64,000 bases of DNA from DASSUW01 sp963811895 (GCA_963811895.1 CAWETE010000004.1:310001-374000); one strand, 5' to 3'; shown: positions 8,038-17,473, counted from the stretch's first letter. The notes: generated from the sequence alone by a model not told the origin. Translations and numbers: made by a program.

Positions 8038-8379
8038 CTATTCCGCGATTGCGGACGCGGCGGCCAGCGCGAACGGGCTGCCCTCGGAGTCCCGGCATAC
8101 GGCCCACTGCTCGCCGGGGTGGATGATCGAGCCGCCGAGTTCGCGGACGCGTTCGAGGGTTCCGGGCAGGTCCGCGACGGTGAAGTACGGAAGGGAAGCG
8201 GTATCGCCAGGACCGGGTCCACGATCGTGGACTCCCAGGCGTAGGTTGTCGGTGTCGGCCTCCCACCCCGATCCGGCCGCAGCGGGCCGTGGCGAGAGGG
8301 CGACCCCGAGGACTCCGTGCCAGAACCGCAGCGCGCGATCGGGATCGTCGGCCGGGAATTCGATGAGCGGCGCGGGCAT
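8038..8379 (-). CDS. VOC-family (glyoxalase/bleomycin-resistance fold) protein
   Basis: 113 aa. One beta-alpha-beta-beta-beta module pair: MPAPLIEFPADDPDRALRF at the start and DLPGTLERVRELGGSI in the second half, ending DSEGSPFALA as VOC proteins do. Metal ligands are not clear, so it could be a lyase, dioxygenase-like or binding protein. ATG 8379 starts exactly at the fold; an extension to 8448 would run into repeat copy 6. The 22-bp palindrome at 8445-8466 lies in its upstream region. Confidence 0.75.
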   Translation of the reverse strand: MPAPLIEFPADDPDRALRFWHGVLGVALSPRPAAAGSGWEADTDNLRLGVHDRGPGPGDTASLPYFTVADLPGTLERVRELGGSIIHPGEQWAVCRDSEGSPFALAAASAIAE

Positions 8380-8415
8380 CGACGCAAGTATGGCTGGCGG
8401 TTCGTGCTCGATCTC

Positions 8416-8425
8416 CTTTGCGCGA
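8416..8425 (+). repeat. Dispersed intergenic repeat, copy 6
   Basis: Exact CTTTGCGCGA followed by CAGGGGCAGCGGGG. It lies 37 nt upstream of the VOC gene start and 20 nt from the palindrome. It is the last copy found in the window. Confidence 0.6.
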
Positions 8426-8444
8426 CAGGGGCAGCGGGGAGGCG

Positions 8445-8466
8445 ACATGTTCCCGCGGGAACATGT
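8445..8466. promoter_or_regulatory. Perfect 22-bp palindrome, candidate operator
   Basis: The left arm ACATGTTCCCG is followed directly by its complement CGGGAACATGT. With no loop it is better suited to a dimeric repressor than to an RNA hairpin. It lies 66 nt upstream of the VOC gene start; no regulator gene is adjacent. Confidence 0.5.
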
Positions 8467-8756
8467 GGCGGTCGCGCTCGGGAACTGTGAAGGAGCCGAG
8501 TTGCCGGACCCGGATCCAAACTGGGGCGTCGCCGCGCGTGGGCGGCGCCCTAGAAGCCAAAAGCAGCGATCGTTGAATCAGAGCCCGGGACGCAGACGCC
8601 GGCGGAGAACGCGGTGCGATCACCCGGGCTCGGTATTCCGATCGCGTCCCTTCACAGAGCAGATGTCCTGGCGCGCTGTCTTTGCCGCCCTCATGAGGCC
8701 GGCCACAGAGCACACGCCCGAACAACCCGAAACTGCTCGCGGGCGGGCCGCGGCGT

Positions 8757-8807
8757 GGCCTCCCGGAGCGCTCGGGCGCGAGCTTGCGAGCGCTGCTCCG
8801 GGAGGCC
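8757..8807. terminator. Large imperfect hairpin
   Basis: Arms GGCCTCCCGGAGC (8757-8769) and GCTCCGGGAGGCC (8795-8807) pair perfectly. Inside them GCTCG and CGAGC pair again after a 3-nt bulge. There is no T tract. It could be a second-line terminator for the leftward carboxypeptidase transcript or a stable RNA element. Confidence 0.45.
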
Positions 8808-8851
8808 ATGACGCGGACCGACCCCAGCAAACGCCGGAGACGGGGCGATCA

Positions 8852-8879
8852 GGGGCCGCCGCCAAACAGCGGCGGCCCC
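8852..8879 (-). terminator. Terminator hairpin of the carboxypeptidase gene
   Basis: A perfect 11-bp stem GGGGCCGCCGC / GCGGCGGCCCC with loop CAAACA, starting 8 nt after the leftward stop at 8887. The stem is strong but lacks a U-run, as is common in high-GC actinobacteria. Confidence 0.7.
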
Positions 8880-8886
8880 AGATGCG

Positions 8887-11800
8887 TCAGTCGAGCAGGA
8901 ACCGCAACGAGCGGCCCATGACCGCGTTGCGACTCGCCTGCGACGAAATCCCCTCGAACCCGAAGCCGAAGAGCAACGAGTCCGGGGTGCTGATCGAGGC
9001 GCCGACCGGGAAGCCCGAGTCGTCGGTCCGGATCCAGTTGTTGGCGTTCGTGCCGCTGGTGTCCGGCTGACCGGGAGCCCAGCCGCCGAGGTCGGCCTCG
9101 AACGACGTGCTCGTGCCGTCCGGCAGCACCACGTCGTCGATGAACACGCCGAGGTTCTGGACCGACCAGTCGCTCACGTAGGCGATCGAGATCTCGATCG
9201 TGCGCGTCGCGTAGGCGTCCAGGTCGATCCGCCACTGCTGCCAGCCGGACGAGTTGCCGGAGGCTGCGTTCCAGACGCCGGTCGTGCCCGTCGACGTGCA
9301 CGCCGCGGTCCCGTCCCACGTCTGGTAGTGGTCGAGCTGCGGGTGCAGGTCCCGCCAGCCCGCGGCGCAGGAGTCGCCCGGCGCCGTCGTGGTGTTCCCG
9401 TTGGCGTCCGGGAGCGTCGTCCAGTCGTCGCCGCCCGGCGAGCGGACCTCCACGAACAGGTGGTCCCAGGCCGGCTCGGTGTCGCGCGACACCCAGAACG
9501 TCAGGTCGCCGCCGCCGGCCGGCACCGCGATCTCGCGGGTCAGCCGCTTGTAGGTGACGTCGGCGATCTGCGAGTAGACGTACTGCGTGCCGGTGTGCGG
9601 CGCGAACGGGCCGCCCGGCTTGTCCCACCGAGCCGACGGCCAGGTGTTGAACTGCGGGAACTCGTCGCGCTTGAGGATGCCGCTCGTCGACACGAACGAC
9701 GCGCTCTGGGTCTGGTTGTCGGCGCCGTCCGGGCCGAAGCTCCAGGTCAGGCCGCCGAACGGGTCGTCGATGCCGGCGATGTCGAACTGCTCGCCGGTCT
9801 CCGGATCGAACCCGTCACCGACCGCCAGAGCGTACGCGCCGAGCCAGTACTCGAGCACGTCCATCACGCCGTCGCTGCTCGGCGAGCCGAAGAGACCGAG
9901 GCAGCGGCGCGGGTCCAGCGCCGGATTCTGCACCGGGGCCCCGGTCGGGCCGGCGATGCGGCACTGGGCCTCGCCCTTCGGGTCGTAGTACTGCGCGCCG
10001 GCCCCGCCGGTGGCGACGTACTGCTGCGCGGCCCACGCGCCCGTGTAGAGCACGTTCCCGTGCTCGTTCATGTACGCGCGGAACTCGAGCATCTCGTCCT
10101 GCGCGAGCCGGTCGGCGTTGCCGCCCGTCTGGCCCGGAGGCCGGGTGACGATGTCGTCGCCCGTGTACCAGACGACGGCGTCGTAGTGGCTCAGGACGCC
10201 GAGGTGGTCCGGCGCCGTGCGGCCGCGGGCGTCGACGTCATAGACGTCGGCCCTGAAGCCGTTGGCGCGGATGGCGTCGAGGTAGTAGTTCAGGTACTTC
10301 GGGGCCGTGACGCCGGTCTGCGCGGGCGAGGCGCCCGTGTAGTCCTCGGCGGCGACCACGAGCACCCTGCGGCCCGTGTCGGAGACCTGCTGGTAGGTGA
10401 AGGAGTCCGACCTGTAGTCCTTGCGACCCTCGTCGCCCTCGAACCACACCTTCACGGTGTCGCCCGGGTCGGCGCCGCGCACGGTCCCGCGCAGCTCGTG
10501 GTAGTGGACGTCGGCGGGCTTGTACTTCTCGCCTCCGCGCCACTCGCTTGGTGTCGGCGCTGTGCGTGCGCCCGTTGTTGATGCGGTACTTGAGCTCCAC
10601 GCGGCCGAGGCTGCGCTTTGCCAGCACCTGCACGGGCTGCGGATCGCCGTAGGAGTACTCGAACGCGAAGTTCACGCCCGGGATGCCCTCCTTGTAGGCA
10701 TCGTCGCTGCGGATGTAGAACGGCTTGGTCTCGATGCCGGTGACCGTCTCCGGATCATCGGGATCCTCCGCCGAATCGGCGACCGACCGCGCGAACGGCA
10801 GCACGCGCTCGAACTCGGCCTGCACGAGCGCCGGGTCGTCCGGGAACACGAAGCCGCAGCCCGGGCAGCCCTCGGAGAGCTCCGGCGTCCACGCCAGCGC
10901 GCCGGTCTCGGCGTGCGCGTAGTCCGTCGTCTCGCCGTTCGTGACGTAGAGGACGTCCGAGCTCAGGCCCGGATGGAACTCCGGGATCGCAGGGTCGTCG
11001 AGGTTGCCCGACAGGGCGTAGTAGATCGGGTCGTCGGCGGTCGCCGTCCCGACCTGCCAGCCCTCGGCGTAGAGCAGCCACTGGCCGGCCGAGTGCCAGT
11101 TGACCTGGAACTCGAAGCCGATGCGGTCCAGCAGCCCCTTCATGGCCTTGGTCTCGGCCTCGGAGTTGGCGGCGGTTCCGCGGTAGGTGTCGCTCGAGAA
11201 GACCGACGACGAGCCCTCGTTGTCGTACTTCCAGTGAGCGGGGAAGTTGCGGTTCGGGTCGACGCCGTCGCCGATCTCGGTCGTCCCGTTCCCGTTGTTG
11301 TCGCGCAGGTTCTTGCGCCACAGGCGCTCGTCGGTGAACGTGTACTGGTAGCCGTCGGGGTTGGCGACGACGATGAACCACAGCTCGTTGTCCTCGAGCA
11401 GGCGCCGGACCGACCTGTCGCCCGCCCGCCACCGGTCGATGTAGTGGAACATCAGGCGCCGGTTGATCTCGGCGGCGATCCACTCGCGCGCGTGCTGGGT
11501 GGCGCTGTAGAGCACGGCCGGCCGCTTGCCGTCCTTGACCTTCTGCGCGTCCTCGGTGAGCTTGAGCGCGAGGATGTCGCGGCCCTTGATCGTGCGGCCG
11601 ATCTTCTCCAGCTTCGCGATCCTCGGGTTGTTGCGCGCGGCGGCGCGCATCTGGTCCTCGATGCCGCCGTCCTCGTCGTACGAGCGCCACACGTTGAATC
11701 CGTTGGCGGCCATGCGGGTCGCGAACTGCTGGACGGTCTGGCCGCCCCGGACGCGCGTGAGCGTGGCGTTCACGCCGGCGTCGGCGAGCTTGGCTCGCTG

Positions 11801-12018
11801 GTCGGCGGTCATGATGAGGTCGACCTCGGTCCCGCCGGCGACCTGCCGAGCGCCCTCGGCGGTGTCGAAGCCCGCCTCTGCGATCGTCTTCAGCCCCCCG
11901 GCGTCGACCACCGCCGTATAGGCGTTCAGCCGGTCCTGGGCGCGCGGCTTGGCGTCGGCGACCTGAGCACCGGCGAGCGCAAGCGCGGCCGTCGCGGCCG
12001 CGAGCAACCTACGTCGCA
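8887..12018 (-). CDS. Secreted M14 zinc carboxypeptidase with C-terminal ectodomain, one frameshift
   Basis: Signal peptide at residues 1-22. Peptidase domain with HAREW (zinc ligands His176 and Glu179), DPNRNFP (substrate Arg257), NWHS (His309) and TPELSEG (catalytic Glu380). After NGRTHSADT the frame breaks. The expected SEWRGGEKY continuation is in the next frame and runs to 8887 with a large ectodomain that has a MAM/jelly-roll-like end. The sequence ACC-AAGC-GAG where ACC-AGC-GAG is expected points to one extra base at 10548-10549. Start ATG 12018 has a strong AGGGGAGGGG site. The 8887-8889 TGA is followed by a terminator hairpin. Probably a nutrient-scavenging exopeptidase. Confidence 0.85.
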
Positions 12019-13333
12019 TATGTGTCCCCTCCCCTGGGGTTCGAGCGTTATCAGAAGCGTGCCACATCTGGGCCCGAAGCGCGCAGGATCCTGTCAGCGG
12101 GCCGTGGCGGGAGTCGTAGGCCCACAGGCGCGGCAGCGCGGCGGTGAGCGCGCCGCAGCCCACGACGCACAGCGCGCCGCCCGCCACGACCGACGCTCGC
12201 ACCCCCACCAGCGCCGCCGTCAGCCCCGCCTCCGCGTTGCCGAGCAGCGGCCCCGACGACCACGAGATCATCTCCACGCCGGCCAGGCGGCCGCGCAGCC
12301 GGTCGGGGATCGTCTCGTTCCAGATCGTCGCGCGGAAGACGCCGGAGATCGCGTCCGCGCCGCCGGCCACGGCGAGGCAGACGAGCGCGAGGGGAAGCGA
12401 CTGCGCCAGGCCGAAGGCGGCGATCGCCACGCCCCAGCCGCACGCGGCGAGCACGACCGCGCGGCCGTGGTGATGCACGCGCGCGGTCCAGCCGCTGACG
12501 GCCAGGAACAGCACGGCTCCGGCCGAGGGCGCCGCGTAGAGCAGCCCGACCACCGCCCCGCCGCCGTAGCTCTCCGCCAGCGCCGGGAACAGCGCCATCG
12601 GCATCGCGAAGAACATCGCGACCATGTCGATCAGGTACGTGCCGAGCAGCTCCTGGCGCGACGCGGCGTAGCGCAGGCCCTCGGCGATCGCCTTGACGCC
12701 CACCGGCTGGCGCTCGGTCGGCGGCGGGTTGCGCATGGCCGCCAGCGCGGCGAGCGAGACGACGAAGGTCGCGAGGTCGACGGCGTAGGTCGCGCCGAAG
12801 CCCACCCAGGCGATCAGCACGCCGGCCAGCGCCGGCCCCGCCAGCTGCGCCACGTTGGCCACGCCCCAGTTGAGCGCGCTGGCGGCCTTCAGCTCCTCGC
12901 GCTCGACCAGCCGCGGCAGCATCGCGTCGAGCGGCGGCCGCCGGATCGCCGAGAACGCGGCGATCAGCGCCGCCGCGACGTAGAGGAACCACACCTGCTC
13001 GAGCGCGGCGTTGACCACGAGCCCGGCGACGATCACGATCGCGCCGGCCTCCGCGAGCATCACCAGCCGCCGGCGGTCGAAGGCGTCCGCCAGCGCGCCC
13101 CCGACCAGCGCGAGCGCCAGGATCGGCACGAACTCCGCAACGCCGAGCAGGCCGACCGCGACGGTCGAGCCCGTGAGGTCGTAGACCTGCACCGGGATCG
13201 CCACCAGCGTGATCATCGAGCCCAGCAGCGAGGTCGACTGCCCGAACACGAGCAGGCGCAGCTCCCGCCGGCGACGCAGGAGATCCGCGTCGACGGCGAG
13301 CGCGCGCAGGATCCGCGCTAGGCGGCCCGTCAC
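12019..13333 (-). CDS. MFS transporter (EntS-like, MFS_3 type), no stop before the next gene
   Basis: About 410 residues of transporter with twelve hydrophobic segments. It starts GTG (MTGRLARILRALAVDADLLRRRRELRLL in pattern: a basic N-terminus, then helix 1) and includes the A-like loop LADAFDRRRLV between helices 2 and 3. Similar proteins export siderophores or drugs. The transporter sequence ends near 12105, but the frame stays open through 12019 into the carboxypeptidase signal peptide. A TGA one frame away at 12094-12096 suggests a lost or missed base. The GTG overlaps the TGA of the dehydrogenase gene (GTGA), so it is the last gene of the sugar operon by layout. Confidence 0.75.
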
Positions 13334-14268
13334 CCGGCGGCGGCGTACAGCATCTCGATCGCCCGCGCCTGGCCGACCGCGTCCTCACGGCCGAGCCGCG
13401 GCCGGCGGCCCTCGCGGATCGCCGCCGAGAAGTCCTCGAGCTCCAGCCCGTACGGGTTGGCGGCCTCGACCGGGATCTCCTCGCCGTCGCGCGTCAGCCG
13501 CGGCGACTGCCCGTGCCACGGGTCCTCGGACACGAGCGTGCCGCCCTCGCCGACGACCTCGATGACGCCGCGCGGCGGCACGTCGAAGCCGCAGTCGAAC
13601 GTGCCCAGCACCTCGCCGGGCAGGCGCAGCACCCCGGCGAAGCGCACGTCGACCTCGTCGCCGACCGCGAGGCCGCCGACCTCCACCGGCTCGCCGCCCA
13701 GCAGCCGCAGCGCGCTCACGCAGTAGCAGCCGACATCCATCAGCGAGCCGCCCTCGAGCCCGCCCTGCAGGCGCACGTTGCCCGGGTCGTCGCCGATCGC
13801 GAAGCCGAACGCGGCCCGCACGACGCGCAGCGGCGCGACCTCGCGCGCCAGCTGGACGAGCGCATCGGTCTGCGGGTGGTAGCGCCACATGAACGCCTCC
13901 ATCAGCAACCGGTCCGCACGCTTGGCGGCGTCGAACGCCGCCTCGGCCTCGGCCACCCGGCGCGTGAGCGGCTTCTCGCACAGGACGTGCTTGCCGGCCT
14001 CCAGCGCCTTGATCGACCACGGCACGTGGAGCGAGTTCGGCAGCGGGATGTAGACCGCTTCGATCTCGTCGTCCGCGAGCAGGTCCTCGTAGGAGCCGTG
14101 CACGCGCTCGATCCCGTGCTCGGCGGCGAACGCCTCTCCCCGCCCACGGTCGCGCGAACCGACCGCGAGCACCTCGACATTCGACGCCGTCGCCGCGCCC
14201 GCGAGCACCTTGTCGTTGATGCGGGCGGTGGAGAGAACTCCCCACCGCACCGCACCGCCTTCCGTCAT
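13330..14268 (-). CDS. Gfo/Idh/MocA-family dehydrogenase, possibly D-xylose 1-dehydrogenase-like
   Basis: 312 aa. N-terminal Rossmann fold (RWGVLSTARIN, then VGSRD), the family signature CEKPL after AGKHVL, and the C-terminal alpha/beta domain with MEAFMWRYHPQT. The WGVLSTARIN and MEAFMWRYHP motifs resemble NADP-dependent xylose dehydrogenase / dihydrodiol dehydrogenase relatives. With a xylose/ribose-type transporter upstream, oxidation of an imported pentose is a reasonable inference. ATG 14268 overlaps the permease TGA (ATGA), and its own TGA overlaps the MFS GTG. Confidence 0.8.
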   Translation of the reverse strand: MTEGGAVRWGVLSTARINDKVLAGAATASNVEVLAVGSRDRGRGEAFAAEHGIERVHGSYEDLLADDEIEAVYIPLPNSLHVPWSIKALEAGKHVLCEKPLTRRVAEAEAAFDAAKRADRLLMEAFMWRYHPQTDALVQLAREVAPLRVVRAAFGFAIGDDPGNVRLQGGLEGGSLMDVGCYCVSALRLLGGEPVEVGGLAVGDEVDVRFAGVLRLPGEVLGTFDCGFDVPPRGVIEVVGEGGTLVSEDPWHGQSPRLTRDGEEIPVEAANPYGLELEDFSAAIREGRRPRLGREDAVGQARAIEMLYAAAG

Positions 14269-15500
14269 GCTCGTCCCGACTGGGCCCGGCCCCTCCGGGA
14301 GACCGAGTCCACCGTGACGGCCAGCAGCAGCACGCCGCCGGTGAGCACGAACTTCGTCCCCGACGACAGGCCGAGCAGGCCGAGCCCGTTGTCGATCGAG
14401 AGCATCACCAGCGCGCCGAGGATGGCGGCCTTCATGCTGCCGCGGCCGCCGAACAGCGAGGTGCCGCCGATGACCGCCGCGGCGATCGGGTACAGCAGCG
14501 CCTGGCCGCCGCCCGTGTTGGTGTCGACCGACCGCAGCCGCGAGGCGAGCACGATGCCGCCCACCACCGCCATGAACGAGCACAGCGCGAAGCAGGCGAT
14601 CTTGACGCGGTCGACGTCGATGCCCGCGCGCCGCGACGCCTCGGCGTTGCCGCCGACGGCGTAGATGTGGCGGCCGAAGCGCGTGCGGTTGAGCACGTAG
14701 GTCCAGATCAGGAACATGGCGCCCACCAGCAGCGCCGCGTACGGGAGGCCGCGGTCCTGGTTGGCGACGGCGGTCACGATCACCAGCGCGCCCGCCACGC
14801 CGACGATGCGGAACGCCACGATCAACATCGGGTCGGTGCGCAGCCCGGCCTTCGTCCGCGACCGCTGGCGCACGAGCTGCACGGCGGCGTACACCGCCGA
14901 GAGCGCGATCACCAGCACCCACGCGACGGCGGGCTCCATGAAGTCGTTGGCGAGGCCGATGACGAAGTCGTTCTGCAGGATGACCGTGCCCTTGCTGCCG
15001 ATCAGCAGCAGCACGACGCCGTTCCACGCCAGCAGTCCCGCGAGCGTGACCACGAACGAGGGCACGCCGACCTTGGTGATGATCAGGCCGTGCAGCGTCC
15101 CGATCGCGAGCCCGGCGCCGAGCACGATCAGGAGCACCAGCGGGGTCGGCAGCACGTTGCCGTCCGGCGTCAGCAGGATCGCGGTCAGCACGCCGCCGAC
15201 GCCCGACACGAAGCCGATCGAGAGGTCGATCTCCCCGAGCAGCAGGACGAACGTCACGCCCATGGCGATGAGCGCGTACGGCGCCGTCTGGACGAGCAGG
15301 TTGACGAAGTTGCCCGCCGTCAGGAAGCGGTCGTTCTGGCTCTGGAAGACGAGGCAGATGATGATCAGGCCGATGAAGATCGGCAGCGAGCCGAGGTCGC
15401 CCGACTTGACGCCGATCCACCAGTTGCGCGCATAGGCGCTGACGGTCTGCGTGTTGCCGGCGGTCGGAGCGGCGGGCGGCGGTGCGGCGACCGTGCTCAC
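14265..15500 (-). CDS. Sugar ABC transporter permease (XylH/RbsC family)
   Basis: 411 aa with a soluble Pro/Ala-rich N-terminus, then about ten membrane segments typical of BPD_transp_2 permeases. Family motifs are visible: GEIDLSIG near residue 95 and IGGTSLFGGRGS near residue 350. It forms the channel of a CUT2-class importer with the ATPase and binding protein encoded just upstream. GTG 15500 overlaps the ATPase TGA (GTGA). Confidence 0.88.
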   Translation of the reverse strand: MSTVAAPPPAAPTAGNTQTVSAYARNWWIGVKSGDLGSLPIFIGLIIICLVFQSQNDRFLTAGNFVNLLVQTAPYALIAMGVTFVLLLGEIDLSIGFVSGVGGVLTAILLTPDGNVLPTPLVLLIVLGAGLAIGTLHGLIITKVGVPSFVVTLAGLLAWNGVVLLLIGSKGTVILQNDFVIGLANDFMEPAVAWVLVIALSAVYAAVQLVRQRSRTKAGLRTDPMLIVAFRIVGVAGALVIVTAVANQDRGLPYAALLVGAMFLIWTYVLNRTRFGRHIYAVGGNAEASRRAGIDVDRVKIACFALCSFMAVVGGIVLASRLRSVDTNTGGGQALLYPIAAAVIGGTSLFGGRGSMKAAILGALVMLSIDNGLGLLGLSSGTKFVLTGGVLLLAVTVDSVSRRGRAQSGRA

Positions 15501-16273
15501 GCCATCACCTCGGCTTCCTGGCCGGGCACCTTGGTCAGCTTGCCGGCCGTGATCGCCTCGACGACCTCCTGCTGGGTGGTCGCGGTCCGCTTGAACTCGG
15601 CCACGTTCTGGCCGAGGCGCAGGACGGTGATCGAGTCGGCGACCTCGAAGATGTCGTGCAGGTTGTGCGAGATCAGGATCACCGCGAGGCCCTGCTCGCC
15701 GAGCCGCTTGACGAGGTCGAGCACCTGGCGCGTCTGCGCCACGCCGAGCGCGGCGGTCGGCTCGTCGAGGATCACCACGCGCGAGTTCCACATGACGGCC
15801 TTGGCGACCGCCACCGACTGGCGCTGGCCGCCGGAGAGGCCGGCCACCGTCTGGCGGACCGACTGCAGGGTGGTGACCGAGAGGCTGGTCAGCGTCTCCT
15901 GCGCCTTGGCCTCCATGTCGGTCTCGTTGAGCCGGCGCATGCCGTCGACCTCCTCGCGGCCGAGGTACATGTTCTGCACCACGTCGAGGTTGTCCGCCAG
16001 CGCGAGGTCCTGGTAGACGACCTCGATCCCGAGCCGAGCGGCGTCCTTCGGGCCGTGGATGTTGACGTGCTCGCCGTCGAAGACGACCTCGCCCTCGTCG
16101 AACGGGTAGATGCCCGCGATGCACTTGATGAGCGTGGACTTGCCCGCGCCGTTGTCGCCGACGAGGGCCATGACCTCGCCGGGAGCGACGTGGAAGTCCA
16201 CCTGATACAGGGCCTGGACGGCGCCGAAGCTCTTCGAGACTCCGCGCAACTCCAGCACCGGAACTTCGCTCAA
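15497..16273 (-). CDS. Sugar ABC transporter ATP-binding protein (XylG/RbsA-like, single domain)
   Basis: 258 aa with one ATPase domain: Walker A GDNGAGKST, Q-loop VYQD, signature LSGGQRQ, Walker B VVILDEPTAALG and switch His in ISHN. Unlike the classical double-domain RbsA/XylG it has a single cassette, so it should work as a homodimer. The start is TTG at 16273, supported by GAGGAGGAG just upstream. It is separated from the binding-protein gene by a hairpin (16294-16317) that may lower its transcription. Confidence 0.88.
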   Translation of the reverse strand: MSEVPVLELRGVSKSFGAVQALYQVDFHVAPGEVMALVGDNGAGKSTLIKCIAGIYPFDEGEVVFDGEHVNIHGPKDAARLGIEVVYQDLALADNLDVVQNMYLGREEVDGMRRLNETDMEAKAQETLTSLSVTTLQSVRQTVAGLSGGQRQSVAVAKAVMWNSRVVILDEPTAALGVAQTRQVLDLVKRLGEQGLAVILISHNLHDIFEVADSITVLRLGQNVAEFKRTATTQQEVVEAITAGKLTKVPGQEAEVMA

Positions 16274-16293
16274 ATCTCCTCCTCAGGAGCGGT

Positions 16294-16317
16294 GGGGACC
16301 CGCTTTCGCGGGTCCCC
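16294..16317 (-). terminator. Intra-operon hairpin between binding protein and ATPase genes
   Basis: A perfect 10-bp stem GGGGACCCGC / GCGGGTCCCC with loop TTTC, 8 nt after the binding-protein stop. A partial terminator here would leave more mRNA for the binding protein than for the membrane complex, as is usual for such operons. Confidence 0.7.
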
Positions 16318-16325
16318 ATTCTCTA

Positions 16326-17438
16326 CTACAGACCGAGCTCGTCGCACTTGGCGGCGAGGTCCCCGGCGCAGATCTCCTCCTTCTTCGGGAAGTCCGGCTC
16401 CCCGAGGTACTCGCTGATGTTGTCCTTCGTGACCGAGACCGGCTTCAGCAGCACGGACGGGACGTCGATGCTGCCGTTGTTGATCGGGGTCGTCTCAGCG
16501 GTCGGCTCCTCGCCCTTGGCGAGCGCGATGGCCAGCTCGGCGGCCGCGTCGGCCTCGCCCTTGATCGCCTTGTAGACGGTCATGCACTGATCGCCGTTGA
16601 CGATGTTCTGGATGCCCTGGAGCGTGGCGTCCTGGCCCGTCACCGGGATCTGGTCGAGCTTGCGCTGCTTGACCGCCGAGATCGCCGCGTTGCCGAGGCC
16701 GTCATTGGCCGCCAGCACGCCGTCGATCTTGTTGTCGGCCTTCTGCAGCATCTGCTCGAAGATGGTCAGCGCCCGCTGGTTGTCCCAGTCCGGCACCGAC
16801 TCGTCGGCGACCTCGGTCCACGAGCCGTCATCGAACTTCGGGTTGATGATCGAGTCGTAGCCGTTCTTGAACAGCGTCGCGTTGTTGTCCGTCGGCGAGC
16901 CGTTGAGCACCGCGACCGCCGGCTTCTCGGTGCCCGCCGCGTCGAGGCAGTCGACGAGGCCCTGGCCCTGGAGCTTGCCGACCTCCTCGTTGTCGAACGA
17001 GACGTAGTAGCTCGTCGCGTCCGTGTCGAGCGTCAGGCGGTCGTAGTCGATGACCTTGACGTCCTGCGACTTGGCGTTGGCCGCGATCGCCGCGCCCGAG
17101 CCCGAGTCGAGGTTGACGAGCAGCAGGACCGTGGCGCCGTTGGTGATCGCCTGCTCGGCCTGCTGCTGCTGCGTGGCCTTGTCGCCCTCCGCGTTCTGGA
17201 TCTCGGCTTCAACGCCGGCCGCTTCGAACGCCTGCTGGAGGAACGGCCGGTCGACCGTCTCCCAGCGCACCGACGACTTGGAGTCCGGAAGCAGGACGGC
17301 GACCTTGCCGCTCCCGCCGCCGTCGTCGCTCGAGGCGCCGCTGCCGCCGCTGTCCTCGTCGTCGTCACCGCAGCCGGCGAACACCAGCGCTCCGGCCGCG
17401 GCCATCACCGCCGCGATCTGCCATGCCCTATTCCGCAT
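16326..17438 (-). CDS. Sugar ABC transporter substrate-binding lipoprotein (XylF/RbsB-like)
   Basis: 370 aa. Lipoprotein signal peptide with a Cys after VFAG, then an Asp/Ser/Gly linker and a type I periplasmic-binding fold (KVAVLLPDSKSSVRWE at its start). The features resemble XylF: VIDYDRL, VSFDNEEVG, a DGVLAANDG motif and VTGQDA. It is probably a pentose-binding protein; the sugar is not fixed by sequence. ATG 17438 has AGGAGGAGG upstream. It is the first transport gene after the ROK regulator. Confidence 0.88.
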   Translation of the reverse strand: MRNRAWQIAAVMAAAGALVFAGCGDDDEDSGGSGASSDDGGGSGKVAVLLPDSKSSVRWETVDRPFLQQAFEAAGVEAEIQNAEGDKATQQQQAEQAITNGATVLLLVNLDSGSGAAIAANAKSQDVKVIDYDRLTLDTDATSYYVSFDNEEVGKLQGQGLVDCLDAAGTEKPAVAVLNGSPTDNNATLFKNGYDSIINPKFDDGSWTEVADESVPDWDNQRALTIFEQMLQKADNKIDGVLAANDGLGNAAISAVKQRKLDQIPVTGQDATLQGIQNIVNGDQCMTVYKAIKGEADAAAELAIALAKGEEPTAETTPINNGSIDVPSVLLKPVSVTKDNISEYLGEPDFPKKEEICAGDLAAKCDELGL

Positions 17439-17473
17439 GGATCCTCCTCCTGATTTGGGGTTGGGGTACTCAT

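Larger units (their letters stand above)
8380..8886. other. Intergenic region with repeat, palindrome and two hairpins
   Basis: No gene is supported in these 507 nt. From left to right it holds repeat copy 6 (8416-8425), a perfect 22-bp palindrome (8445-8466), a large hairpin (8757-8807) and a terminator-like hairpin (8852-8879) behind the carboxypeptidase gene. The stretch marks the change from the lower-GC left part to the very GC-rich remainder. Confidence 0.6.

Noticed and set aside
1070..8425. The repeat-gene-repeat layout as an integron cassette array
   Set aside because: No attC cores (RYYYAAC/GTTRRRY) flank the repeats, no integrase gene is present, and genes occur on both strands.
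8445..8466. Palindrome as a LexA (SOS) box
   Set aside because: The actinobacterial SOS box is CGAAC-N4-GTTCG; the arms here have the opposite order (GTTCCCGCGGGAAC).
10520..13321. Long open frame antisense to the MFS and carboxypeptidase genes
   Set aside because: It is a by-product of very high GC in third positions; the product is Arg/Val/Gly/Ala-rich with no domain, while the other strand encodes clear families.
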